NCBI GenBank assembly: GCA_944326545.1
Contig: CALVEH010000001.1
Location: 135,422-199,421, forward strand
Reading direction: 5' to 3'
From: Candidatus Gastranaerophilales bacterium
GTDB lineage: Bacteria > Cyanobacteriota > Vampirovibrionia > Gastranaerophilales > Gastranaerophilaceae
DNA length: 64,000 nt
Shown here: positions 54,867 through 62,061 of the stretch, piece by piece
Layout: every line of letters starts with the position of its first letter
Position numbering within the stretch: the first letter of the stretch is position 1
Notes under the pieces: model-generated
The model's input: the letters and a program-made list of their open reading frames with translations, nothing else
Database searches by the model: none
Told to the model about the DNA's origin: nothing
Translations under genes and position numbers: made by a program

Positions 54867-54892
54867 AGATTATGAAGAATTAGTGAGGTCGC

Positions 54893-55456
54893 ATGAAAAG
54901 TTCAACATTATACAGATCAAACCTTTCGAAAGAAAAAATGGTTTTACTTGAAGAATTAAGAGCAAAATCTCAAAATACTTCTATGGAAAGTCATACACCT
55001 GATGTTTATATCAGACCTGCAAAAGAAAAAGAACTTGATGTTTTATGGCAAAACTTCAAAGTTAACCAAAGAGAAGAAAAATCTCCTGGTGTTTTCTTAA
55101 TTACAGGTTTCATCGCAGGTGCGTTGAGCATGTTCTTAATGACTGCATTATTGAGCTTTAGCTCTAATGCGTTAAATGAACGTAACAATCCGGATACACC
55201 TAAATTGGTGAAGAAAGTAAAACCTGCTAAGCCTGCAAAATTATCAATAATCCCTGCTGATCAAGCTGTTGAAGAAGTGAAAACAGTTGCTCCGGAAACT
55301 TACACTGTTAAGTCCGGTGACACTCTTGCAGGTATTGTTGTAAGGTTCTATGGAAAGTATGATCCATCAAAGATTACCAAAATAATGGAAGCCAATAAGA
55401 TGGCAAATCCGAATTCTTTATCAATTGGACAATCTTTGATAATCCCAATGGATTAA
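54893..55456 (+). CDS. Membrane-anchored LysM-domain protein
   Basis: A 187-residue protein. One membrane segment lies at about residues 65-90 (FLITGFIAGALSMFLMTALL) after a cytoplasmic charged region. A Lys/Pro-rich linker is followed by a C-terminal LysM domain (about 135-187) with YTVKSGDTLAGIVVRFYG, then KIMEANKM and SIGQSLIIP. LysM binds peptidoglycan, so the protein probably connects the inner membrane to the wall. GAGG lies upstream of the ATG. No enzymatic domain is present. Confidence 0.88.
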   Translation: MKSSTLYRSNLSKEKMVLLEELRAKSQNTSMESHTPDVYIRPAKEKELDVLWQNFKVNQREEKSPGVFLITGFIAGALSMFLMTALLSFSSNALNERNNPDTPKLVKKVKPAKPAKLSIIPADQAVEEVKTVAPETYTVKSGDTLAGIVVRFYGKYDPSKITKIMEANKMANPNSLSIGQSLIIPMD

Positions 55457-55466
55457 AACAAATAAT

Positions 55467-55499
55467 AAAAAACCGGTTAGTTAATAACCGGTTTTTTTT
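55467..55499. terminator. Bidirectional Rho-independent terminator
   Basis: AACCGGTTA (55471-55479) pairs with TAACCGGTT (55485-55493), flanked by A and T runs, between the LysM gene and the convergent 72-residue gene. Confidence 0.9.
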
Positions 55500-55509
55500 A
55501 TGCAAATTT

Positions 55510-55728
55510 TTAACGATTCCAAGCTAACAGCCTTATACCCTCAATATTAGGGTGAGCTGTTGTATAAATATTAAAATTGTGTTTTGGTTTGTTATATTGA
55601 ATTAAAAACTCTTTGCTTTTAACATCTTCAACGCACGTGTCATAGCCGAACTCATCTTTGATGATTTCAGCAAAAAACTTTTGGTCCTCATTTAAGGACA
55701 AATCTTTTGTGTTTTTGACGATACGCAT
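55510..55728 (-). CDS. Hypothetical 72-residue protein
   Basis: A small soluble protein (MRIVKNTKDLSLNEDQ..., ending GIRLLAWNR) with mixed alpha/beta character and no known motif. The frame and codon use look genuine and a terminator follows. There is no Shine-Dalgarno sequence; TATAAA ends 8 nt before the ATG, so it may also be leaderless. It lies 84 bp after gatD in the same direction, but whether it is co-transcribed is unclear. Confidence 0.55.
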   Translation of the reverse strand: MRIVKNTKDLSLNEDQKFFAEIIKDEFGYDTCVEDVKSKEFLIQYNKPKHNFNIYTTAHPNIEGIRLLAWNR

Positions 55729-55812
55729 ATTATCATTTTATACTTTTGTATGACATTTTACAGCTTTTGTTATACAACTGATATGAAATTGATACATTAC
55801 GTTACATGCCAG

Positions 55813-56553
55813 CTAGTATTTTTTATTTACCAAAGATTGGTGAGCACAATTTTCTAAATCATCATCAAGCTTTGCAAGTTCAATTTTTTCTTTATAACGT
55901 TTGTGCAATGCCAAAGAAATTAAATAATCAGCAAAGTGGGGATTCTTAGGCAAAAACGAACCATGCAAATATGTACCAAAAACATTTTTATATCTGGCAC
56001 CTTCTGTCTTGTCTTTTCCGTTATTTCCGTTTCCAACTTCTACGTAAGCCAACGGTTGAGTTTCGTTTTTCAAATATGTTAAACCACTGTGATTTTCAAA
56101 CCCAACAAGAGAATTTGGCTCAACAAATTCACATGCCGCAGTGACATTGCCAATAAATCTTTTATCACCTGCCACCGTGAACGCATCCAAAAGACTAATA
56201 CCTTCCAACCTATTGGCATTATGCGGTTGGTAATAATGACCCAAAAGTTGATAACCGCCACATATTGCTAAAAATACAGCATTTTCATCACGGGCTTCTT
56301 GCAACGAAGTTTTGTGTTTTTGTAATTCTTTTGAAACAGCTATTTGCTGTTGGTCTTGTCCACCGCCAAGAAAATAGAAATCATATTTTTTAATATCGAT
56401 GGAATCCCCAATACCTATAGATTCGATATTAACATCGATATTACGCCATTCGCAGCGTTTTTTTATAGTCAATACATTTCCCCAATCACCATAAATGTTT
56501 AAAAGTTTGGGATAAAGATGCGCAATATTGATTGTGTAATTTTTACTATCCAT
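55813..56553 (-). CDS. gatD: GatD-like glutamine amidotransferase (lipid II isoglutaminyl synthase subunit)
   Basis: A 246-residue class I amidotransferase of the CobB/CobQ/GatD type. It opens INIAHLYPKLLNIYGDWGN, typical of GatD. The nucleophile is C98 in LAICGGYQLLG and the His is H197 in GTYLHGSFLPKNP. With MurT, GatD amidates the D-Glu of the peptidoglycan stem to D-isoglutamine. MurT and GatD are normally adjacent, but no murT is seen on either side here. It must lie elsewhere, or the protein has another partner. No clear ribosome binding site. Confidence 0.85.
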   Translation of the reverse strand: MDSKNYTINIAHLYPKLLNIYGDWGNVLTIKKRCEWRNIDVNIESIGIGDSIDIKKYDFYFLGGGQDQQQIAVSKELQKHKTSLQEARDENAVFLAICGGYQLLGHYYQPHNANRLEGISLLDAFTVAGDKRFIGNVTAACEFVEPNSLVGFENHSGLTYLKNETQPLAYVEVGNGNNGKDKTEGARYKNVFGTYLHGSFLPKNPHFADYLISLALHKRYKEKIELAKLDDDLENCAHQSLVNKKY

Positions 56554-56667
56554 GCTTTAATTATTACAAAAAATTTTGTTTTAAACAAATTTTAGTTGTA
56601 TAATTGTTTTGTTGAAAAACGACTATGCTAGAACAAAGTTCTGCTTGCCGTATAAAAATTTTCAGCA

Positions 56668-57060
56668 ACAGCTATTTGAAAATTTATATACGCATTAGGT
56701 GAGTGGCACTCTGCCGAACAAAAGCTGACTAAATGTCAGGTTTTGTGAGAGGTCGGTAGCGCAGTTGAAAATTTAATATTTCATTTGGGTGAGTGGCACT
56801 CTGCCGAACAAAAGCTGACTAAATGTCAGGTTTTGTGAGAGGTCGGTAGCGCAGTTGAAAATTTAATATTTCATTTGGGTGAGTGGCACTCTGCCGAACA
56901 AAAGCTGACTAAATGTCAGGTTTTGTGAGAGGTCGGTAGCGCAGTTGAAAATTTAATATTTCATTTGGGTGAGTGGCACTCTGCCGAACAAAAGCTGACT
57001 AAATGTCAGGTTTTGTGAGAGGTCGGTAGCGCAGTTGAAAATTTAATATTTCATTTGGGT
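56668..57060 (+). repeat. Tandem 90-bp repeats containing a hairpin-split tRNA-Lys 5' half
   Basis: Four copies begin at 56701, 56791, 56881 and 56971, identical as far as I can read, with a diverged partial unit before them (about 56668-56700). Each unit has GGTGAGTGGC, then a 47-nt insert, then GGTAGCGCAGTTGA, then an 18-nt AT-rich spacer ending in the G's that open the next unit. The 11-nt and 14-nt pieces are identical to positions 57057-57067 and 57073-57086 of the tRNA-Lys gene. The insert forms a hairpin, ACAAAAGCTGAC / GTCAGGTTTTGT with one mismatch and a TAAAT loop, closed by CTCT/AGAG. The array runs straight into the intact tRNA. No reading frame spans it. Confidence 0.9.
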
Positions 57061-57131
57061 GAGTGGCGCAGTGGTAGCGCAGTTGACTCTTAATCAATTG
57101 GTCGTGGGTTCGAATCCCACCTCACCCACCA
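57057..57131 (+). tRNA. tRNA-Lys(CTT)
   Basis: All parts fold. Acceptor GGGTGAG/CTCACCC, D-stem GCGC/GCGC with a 7-nt loop, anticodon stem GTTGA/TCAAT with loop CTCTTAA (anticodon CTT at 57089-57091, reading AAG), 5-nt variable loop, T-stem GTGGG/CCCAC with TTCGAAT, discriminator A and an encoded CCA. A terminator follows at once. Its 5' half is the source, or target, of the upstream tandem repeats. Confidence 0.96.
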
Positions 57132-57133
57132 TT

Positions 57134-57165
57134 AAAAAAGACTCCTTATCGGGAGTCTTTTTTTG
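57134..57165 (+). terminator. Rho-independent terminator of the tRNA
   Basis: AAAGACTCC (57137-57145) pairs with GGAGTCTTT (57152-57160), followed by T's. Confidence 0.9.
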
Positions 57166-57194
57166 TTACCACTTTTCAATTTTATATTTATATC

Positions 57195-57509
57195 TTATTT
57201 AAGAGCTTGGTAAAATTTATACATCAATTTTAGTAAATTTTCATCCTTATTCATTGCATCAATCAGTTCTTTTCTTAACTCATCAGGAGATTTTAAATGT
57301 TCAAACATATACAATTCATAGGGATATACTCCTAGTATTTCAGACATCTTTTCCAATGTTTCAGCTGATGGAGAAAATTTACCATTTTCTATATAACTAA
57401 TATTAGCAGTTCCTATTCCAACAAGTTCTGCTAAAGCTTCTTGTGTTAAGTTTTTAGCTTTACGGTATTTCCTAATATTATTGCCTAAAAGTCTTTTTAT
57501 ATCACGCAT
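57195..57509 (-). CDS. Xre-family transcriptional regulator
   Basis: A 104-residue protein. The HTH spans residues about 8-62 (GNNIRKYRKAKNLTQEALAELVG, then TANISYIENGKFSPSAETLEKMSEILG), and a C-terminal helical part of about 40 residues probably dimerises. A longer frame from 57653 exists, but the extra 48 residues are AT-rich intergenic sequence. The ATG at 57509 follows a GATAAT box by 6 nt, pointing to a leaderless start. It is divergent from the GT8-GT2 gene, and AGTATAA repeats between them may be its operator. Confidence 0.85.
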   Translation of the reverse strand: MRDIKRLLGNNIRKYRKAKNLTQEALAELVGIGTANISYIENGKFSPSAETLEKMSEILGVYPYELYMFEHLKSPDELRKELIDAMNKDENLLKLMYKFYQALK

Positions 57510-57515
57510 AAAGAT

Positions 57516-57521
57516 ATTATC
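57516..57521 (-). promoter_or_regulatory. -10 box (GATAAT), leaderless start of the Xre gene
   Basis: GATAAT on the minus strand, 6 nt before the ATG at 57509, with TTAAAC 17 nt further upstream as possible -35. Confidence 0.45.
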
Positions 57522-57573
57522 TAGTAATAAACAGATAAGTTTAATACAGCAAAATAGTATAATTTTATTTGTT

Positions 57574-57594
57574 TTATACTGTTTTGTAGTATAA
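57574..57594. promoter_or_regulatory. Inverted repeat TTATACT-N7-AGTATAA, possible Xre operator
   Basis: A perfect 7-bp inverted repeat that overlaps the -10 box (TATAAT, 57590-57595) of the GT8-GT2 gene. A third half-site AGTATAA lies at 57556-57562. The position between an Xre regulator and the divergent gene suggests repression by that regulator. Confidence 0.45.
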
Positions 57595-57663
57595 TTATCG
57601 TATGTTATTAAAAATTTCAGTATAAAACATAAAGTATCATAGTATGCAAACAAGGAGAATCAA

Positions 57664-59739
57664 ATGAATAGTATACCAATAGTGTATATAACTGATAGTA
57701 ATTTTATCCCCCAAACAGCTACTTCTATTACTTCTCTTATCAAAAATAAAAATAAAAACACAAAATATACAATCTATATTATTGCTACAGAAATCGACGA
57801 AAATACAATCACTAAATTAAATAAAATTAATAATAAAGATTGTATAATCAAAATAATTTCCGGAGATATGCAAAAATTTGCAGGATTGCACAATTTTGAA
57901 AAAGAAGGGTATCTATCAGCAACCGAAGCTGCATTATTAAAATTTGATATTCCTGAATTATTACCTGAAATAGATAAAATTATATATCTTGATGGAGATA
58001 CTATAATACTAAATGATTTAAGCGAGTTATTTAATATAGATATCGGCGATAACTATGTAGGTGCTGCTCACGATACAGGGAAGTTATATTTTAAACACAA
58101 GTATGTATTAGAATTTCCTAATTACTTTAATTCTGGAGTAATGTTATTAAATTTAAAGCAAATGAGATTAGATTCAATTACTGATAAACTAATTGAAACT
58201 AAACGATATATGAATGATAAAAAATTAATGGATCAAAATGTATTTAATAAGGTTTTTTGTAATAGATTGACAATAATAGATATTAAATGGAATTTGCTTA
58301 TTGTTAATTTAGAAAGAGCAAAGCTAAAATGGGATATCAACGAAATTAATAAGTTATTTAATAGTAATTACAAAGATTTTAAAGATTTAAAAAATAATGC
58401 AGCTATAATACATTTTTCCAGCAAAGATAAACCTTGGATATATAAAAATATCCCGTATGGAAAAGTTTGGTTAAAATATTTTTATTTATCACCTTTTAAA
58501 GAAAAAACATTGAATTTAAAAACATTAGAAACATTTAATACTAAGAAATTAAGTATTTTAGAATATGTATTCTCAATACGTAATGAATATAATTTTTATA
58601 AAACTATTTGCTTTTTAGGAGTCAAAATAAAATTCAAAAACAAATATAAATTTTTAGAATTCGAAATGGCTAATATTAAAAACAATATAAATTTGATTAA
58701 GCAAGATGCCAAAAAAGTTGAAAAAAACATTAATTATCAAATTGATAAACTAACTTGGCACAACTGTTACGATAAAAAAGAACTTACTAATTTAAAAAAA
58801 AATGATATAAAAGTATCTGTAATAATCCCAGTACACAATGCCCAAAACTTTCTAAACAATTGTCTTGATAATATTATTAATCAAACTTTGACTGATATAG
58901 AAATAATATGTATAGACGATGGTTCAACTGACAATAGTCTTGAAATACTAAAAGAATACAAAAATACAACAACTAACTTGCACGTAGTACATCAAACTCA
59001 ACAAAGGCAAGGTTCTGCAAGAAATAAAGGACTAGAAATAGCCCAAGGAGAATATATTACATTTGTAGATTCTGATGATTATATTGAACCCAATTTTTTA
59101 AAAGAATTATACACAACAATGGAGCAAGAGAATCCTGACATAGTTATATGTAATATCCAAAATTATTGCAAAGATAAAAAGTTAAAACCAAGGGTCGAAT
59201 ATTATCAATCAATTTATGAAAACTATTTCACAAAAAATAATAGCAACAAAAAAATAAAAATCACAAACGATAACTTTTTATCATTCAGAGTTGGTCCGGT
59301 AGCAAAGTTATACAAAAAAGAAATTATAGACAAATATAAACTCCGATTCCCGGAACAACTTATACAAGAAGATGAAGCTTTTTACTGGTATTATATGACA
59401 AAAATTCAAACAGCTTATTTATTAGATAATAAACTTTATAATAGATTAATTCATGAAAATTCTGTAATGTACCAAAAAGAGATATTAAAACAAAATTTAA
59501 ATGATCATTTATTTATTTGTAAACAAATTTTTGACCATTTAAAAAAATTAGATTTATACCCAATTTACGAAGAAACTTTTATACAATATTACCAAAATGT
59601 AAAGAATAAAACTATTAAAACAGCTCAAAATAATCAATGTGTAGAAATAACAGAAAAAATAGTCCAAGAAATAGACAATTATATAAACAATACAGGCATA
59701 CAAAAACAATCTTTTAAAAGAGATTTAGAAATATACTAA
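57664..59739 (+). CDS. Two-domain glycosyltransferase (GT8 + GT2)
   Basis: A 691-residue protein. Residues 1-280 are a GT8 domain (IPIVYITDSNFIPQTATSI, then the metal-binding YLDGDTIIL and a C-terminal IIHFSSKDKPW). Residues about 385-620 are a GT2 domain (VSVIIPVHNAQNFLNNCLDN, CIDDGSTDNS, GSARNKGLEIAQGEY, FVDSDDYIEP). A linker of about 100 residues joins them. Both active sites look intact, so it may add two sugars in turn to a surface glycan. AAGGAG lies 6 nt before the ATG. Codon use is even more AT-rich (ATA, TTA, AAT) than its neighbours, suggesting recent acquisition. It lies next to a tRNA gene and an Xre regulator. Confidence 0.9.
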   Translation: MNSIPIVYITDSNFIPQTATSITSLIKNKNKNTKYTIYIIATEIDENTITKLNKINNKDCIIKIISGDMQKFAGLHNFEKEGYLSATEAALLKFDIPELLPEIDKIIYLDGDTIILNDLSELFNIDIGDNYVGAAHDTGKLYFKHKYVLEFPNYFNSGVMLLNLKQMRLDSITDKLIETKRYMNDKKLMDQNVFNKVFCNRLTIIDIKWNLLIVNLERAKLKWDINEINKLFNSNYKDFKDLKNNAAIIHFSSKDKPWIYKNIPYGKVWLKYFYLSPFKEKTLNLKTLETFNTKKLSILEYVFSIRNEYNFYKTICFLGVKIKFKNKYKFLEFEMANIKNNINLIKQDAKKVEKNINYQIDKLTWHNCYDKKELTNLKKNDIKVSVIIPVHNAQNFLNNCLDNIINQTLTDIEIICIDDGSTDNSLEILKEYKNTTTNLHVVHQTQQRQGSARNKGLEIAQGEYITFVDSDDYIEPNFLKELYTTMEQENPDIVICNIQNYCKDKKLKPRVEYYQSIYENYFTKNNSNKKIKITNDNFLSFRVGPVAKLYKKEIIDKYKLRFPEQLIQEDEAFYWYYMTKIQTAYLLDNKLYNRLIHENSVMYQKEILKQNLNDHLFICKQIFDHLKKLDLYPIYEETFIQYYQNVKNKTIKTAQNNQCVEITEKIVQEIDNYINNTGIQKQSFKRDLEIY

Positions 59740-59782
59740 AATTAAAAAAATTCTATTTAAAATCAAAAATTTAATTACATGT

Positions 59783-60607
59783 TTATAACAAATAATAGGA
59801 ATTATAAGGAACAGAGTTTTTTTCTAAAATACAATAATTGTCATCACGACAAACAAACCCTGCATCGCTCAAATTTTTAGATGCAAAAGCTCCTGATGTA
59901 TCGTCAAATTTGCCTACAACAACAGCTGAGTTTTTACCTAATGTTCTATACAAATCATCTGCTAAGGTCATTCGTTTACTTTCATCTTTTAAATATGGCC
60001 AAAAATTTCTAGCCATAACAATAGAGTTATCAGGTTCAACCAATTTGCATTGTTCTGTAGCATCAGCAACTTTAAACTCAATCTTATTTCTTAGGCTGTC
60101 TTTTACTTTTACAACAAAATCATAGTCGGCATATTGTTCCATCCCCATATCATCAAATAATTGAGGAGGCGCAGGTAATATTTCAAAATACTCATCAAAC
60201 TTGCCACCCGTTTGCTCATTAATCAACTCTTCATCACCATCAAACATTGGTAAATAGCCTTGTTGAGCCATATTAATGATTTTAGGGTCATAGTCTGAAG
60301 CTTTGATTGGGAAAAATTTTTCAGAGCCTTTTTCTCCGTATTTTTTTAATAATTTCATAGCGAGAGAATAGACTTCATCCCCTGAAGAACAAGACAAGCT
60401 ATAAATATTGACCTTATCACAATTTTTAAATTTGTTGCCAATATAATCTGCAAACTTGTCCCAATCTCCTAAATCGTTGCGAAAAAGGCTTGTATCATTA
60501 CGATGAATCAACTGCCCTTTTTCGTTACAAACATCTCTACTGCTTGACGTAAAGCTGGGAATAAAAGAATTTTTATTATAGTTGTGATAGTTAAAATTGA
60601 AATACAT
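59783..60607 (-). CDS. CheR-like SAM-dependent methyltransferase
   Basis: A 274-residue protein. The SAM-binding core shows INIYSLSCSSGDEVYSLAMKLL, like the G-C-S-x-G-E-E-x-Y-S-x-A motif of CheR, with Ser where the first Gly is usual, then PIKASDYDPKIINMAQQGYLP. VMARNFWPYL stands where CheR has its 'x-R-N-x-x-Y/I-F' motif. The first 35 residues are Asn/Tyr/Phe-rich (MYFNFNYHNYNKNSF). No chemotaxis genes are near, so the substrate may not be a chemoreceptor. The start at 60607 is uncertain; a TTG at 60646 is possible. Confidence 0.75.
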   Translation of the reverse strand: MYFNFNYHNYNKNSFIPSFTSSSRDVCNEKGQLIHRNDTSLFRNDLGDWDKFADYIGNKFKNCDKVNIYSLSCSSGDEVYSLAMKLLKKYGEKGSEKFFPIKASDYDPKIINMAQQGYLPMFDGDEELINEQTGGKFDEYFEILPAPPQLFDDMGMEQYADYDFVVKVKDSLRNKIEFKVADATEQCKLVEPDNSIVMARNFWPYLKDESKRMTLADDLYRTLGKNSAVVVGKFDDTSGAFASKNLSDAGFVCRDDNYCILEKNSVPYNSYYLL

Positions 60608-60693
60608 ACCTGTATAATGTAAATCAAAGCTAAAAATTGCTCGCAATTAAAGTTTTGTTAACAAGTTCATCAACTATTTTTGGATAATAAATA

Positions 60694-60716
60694 TAAAAAA
60701 AGAGGGCAAAGCCCAC
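60694..60716 (-). terminator. Probable Rho-independent terminator of the metallo-hydrolase gene
   Basis: A short GGGC-AAA-GCCC hairpin followed on the minus strand by TCTTTTTTT. The stem is short, but the T run is good. Confidence 0.55.
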
Positions 60717-60749
60717 TTTTATATTAAATTCCTTATGTAAAAAAATTTA

Positions 60750-61532
60750 TCACACAATGCTCAAAAATTCTCCGTCATTAGGAATTAAAAAATTATCAAG
60801 AGACATTTTCTCTTTATATTTTTGCAAATCATCTCTTGTTATAGTTAAATGGCTTACTGTATCCATGTGACTTGCGATAACTGTTGAATTTGGAGCATTT
60901 TTTATAACTTTTTCTATATCTTCAATATTCATAATCAAACGTTCTCCGTTCAAGACAGTAGCCGCACAAGCATTTAAAATTATTACATCAGGGTTATACA
61001 TATCTAATGTGTTTTTAACCTCTTCACACCAAATAGTGTCACCTGCAAGATACAGTGTTTTTTCATTTTGAGATTTAAAAATAACTCCCATTGCATCATA
61101 TGGCATACCTATCGAATCACACAAAGGTTTTAAAATTTCTCTTTTACCGTGCTGTGTAGGTGTTCTATACAATTTGATATTATTATATTTTGTACCATCG
61201 TCAGCCAAAATTTCTACATTTACAAAGCCCTTTGTCAAAATATAGTTTTTATCTGCTTCCGATTGAACAAATATTTTCAAATTCTTATTTATTGAACGTT
61301 CCGCAAATTCATCCCAATGGTCCGGATGAATATGAGTAACAATAACAGCATCCACATCAACTATTTTTTCAATTTCAAATGGCAATTCCACTCTTGGCTG
61401 ACGAATTTCTGAATTAACTGCAGCAATAAATCCTTCCATATAATTTTTGGGCATAAGCCAAGGATCTACCAAAAACTTTGTATTATTGTATTCAATTATT
61501 AATGTAGCGTTTCTTACTTGGGTTATTTTCAT
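60750..61532 (-). CDS. MBL-fold metallo-hydrolase (UlaG-like)
   Basis: A 260-residue protein of the metallo-beta-lactamase fold. The metal motif is THIHPDHWDE (H-x-H-x-D-H), with further ligands probably H in PTQHGKRE, D in LAGDTIWC and H in VIASHMDTVSH. Relatives act on lactones, phosphodiesters or thioesters, and the substrate here is unknown. AAAGGAG lies before the ATG. It is divergent from an HxlR-type regulator whose promoter shares its -35 region, so it is probably controlled by that regulator. Confidence 0.85.
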   Translation of the reverse strand: MKITQVRNATLIIEYNNTKFLVDPWLMPKNYMEGFIAAVNSEIRQPRVELPFEIEKIVDVDAVIVTHIHPDHWDEFAERSINKNLKIFVQSEADKNYILTKGFVNVEILADDGTKYNNIKLYRTPTQHGKREILKPLCDSIGMPYDAMGVIFKSQNEKTLYLAGDTIWCEEVKNTLDMYNPDVIILNACAATVLNGERLIMNIEDIEKVIKNAPNSTVIASHMDTVSHLTITRDDLQKYKEKMSLDNFLIPNDGEFLSIV

Positions 61533-61556
61533 AGTTATCTCTCCTTTAGATAATTA

Positions 61557-61585
61557 ATTTTAAACAAGCGCTTTCTTTTTGACAA
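61557..61585 (-). promoter_or_regulatory. Predicted promoter of the metallo-hydrolase gene
   Basis: On the minus strand TTGTCA (61580-61585) and TAAAAT (61557-61562) are 17 nt apart. The -35 overlaps that of the divergent HxlR gene. Confidence 0.6.
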
Positions 61586-61606
61586 GAATGTACTTTTTTG
61601 TATAAT
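61579..61606 (+). promoter_or_regulatory. Consensus promoter of the HxlR gene
   Basis: TTGACA (61579-61584) and TATAAT (61601-61606), both perfect, 16 nt apart. Confidence 0.8.
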
Positions 61607-61624
61607 ACTTACTAAAAAGTAAGT
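61607..61624. promoter_or_regulatory. ACTTACT-N4-AGTAAGT palindrome, likely HxlR operator
   Basis: A perfect 7-bp inverted repeat with a 4-nt spacer between the -10 box and the ATG of the HxlR gene. It would cover the transcription start and allow autorepression. Confidence 0.65.
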
Positions 61625-62002
61625 ATGGTGTATCTTATGGTTAAACGAAAACAAGATAAATATCAGTGTCCACTAGAAGTAACTATGGAAATTATTGGAG
61701 GCAAATACAAAGGTGTGATAATCGGACACCTGATAAACAAAACTCTACGTTATAATGAATTACAAAAATTAATTCCTCATGCTACGCCCAAAATGATAAT
61801 CCAACAACTAAAAGAATTGGAGGCAGATAATATAATAAAAAGAAAACTTTATCCTGTTGTCCCCCCAAAAACAGAATATTCTCTAACAGAACGAGGGGAA
61901 ACTCTAATCCCTGCAATTATTGAGTTGAATAAATGGGGAATGAAGTATCTTAAAGAAGAAAATATTCCTTGTGCATATAAAGGCAATATTGATAACAACT
62001 AA
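61625..62002 (+). CDS. HxlR-family transcriptional regulator
   Basis: A 125-residue winged-helix protein with family landmarks: CPLEVTMEIIGGKYKGVIIGHL, LRYNELQKLIPHATPKMIIQQLKEL and PPKTEYSLTERGETLIPAI. The conserved Cys before the first helix (C15 in KYQCPLE) is the residue that senses thiol or electrophile stress in several relatives. The first ATG has little ribosome binding site, and an ATG at 61637 is also possible. Divergent from the metallo-hydrolase. Confidence 0.9.
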   Translation: MVYLMVKRKQDKYQCPLEVTMEIIGGKYKGVIIGHLINKTLRYNELQKLIPHATPKMIIQQLKELEADNIIKRKLYPVVPPKTEYSLTERGETLIPAIIELNKWGMKYLKEENIPCAYKGNIDNN

Positions 62003-62049
62003 GTATTATATCAAGCGTAACAAATTTTATAAAAAAACACTGATTTTGC

Positions 62050-62055
62050 TATAAT
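62050..62055 (+). promoter_or_regulatory. -10 box (TATAAT), leaderless start of the GT-C gene
   Basis: TATAAT is followed by 6 nt and the ATG at 62062; no Shine-Dalgarno sequence is possible. The -35 is weak. Confidence 0.5.
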
Positions 62056-62061
62056 AAAACT

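Noticed and set aside
56701..57060. CRISPR array
   Set aside because: The whole 90-bp unit repeats without variable spacers, and no cas genes are present.
56616..57131. Integrative element attachment site at the tRNA
   Set aside because: The repeated part is the 5' half rather than the 3' end of the tRNA, and no integrase gene is in the neighbourhood.
57510..57653. 48-residue N-terminal extension of the Xre regulator
   Set aside because: It consists of AT-rich intergenic sequence with hydrophobic low-complexity translation, without a ribosome binding site, and precedes the usual Xre start.
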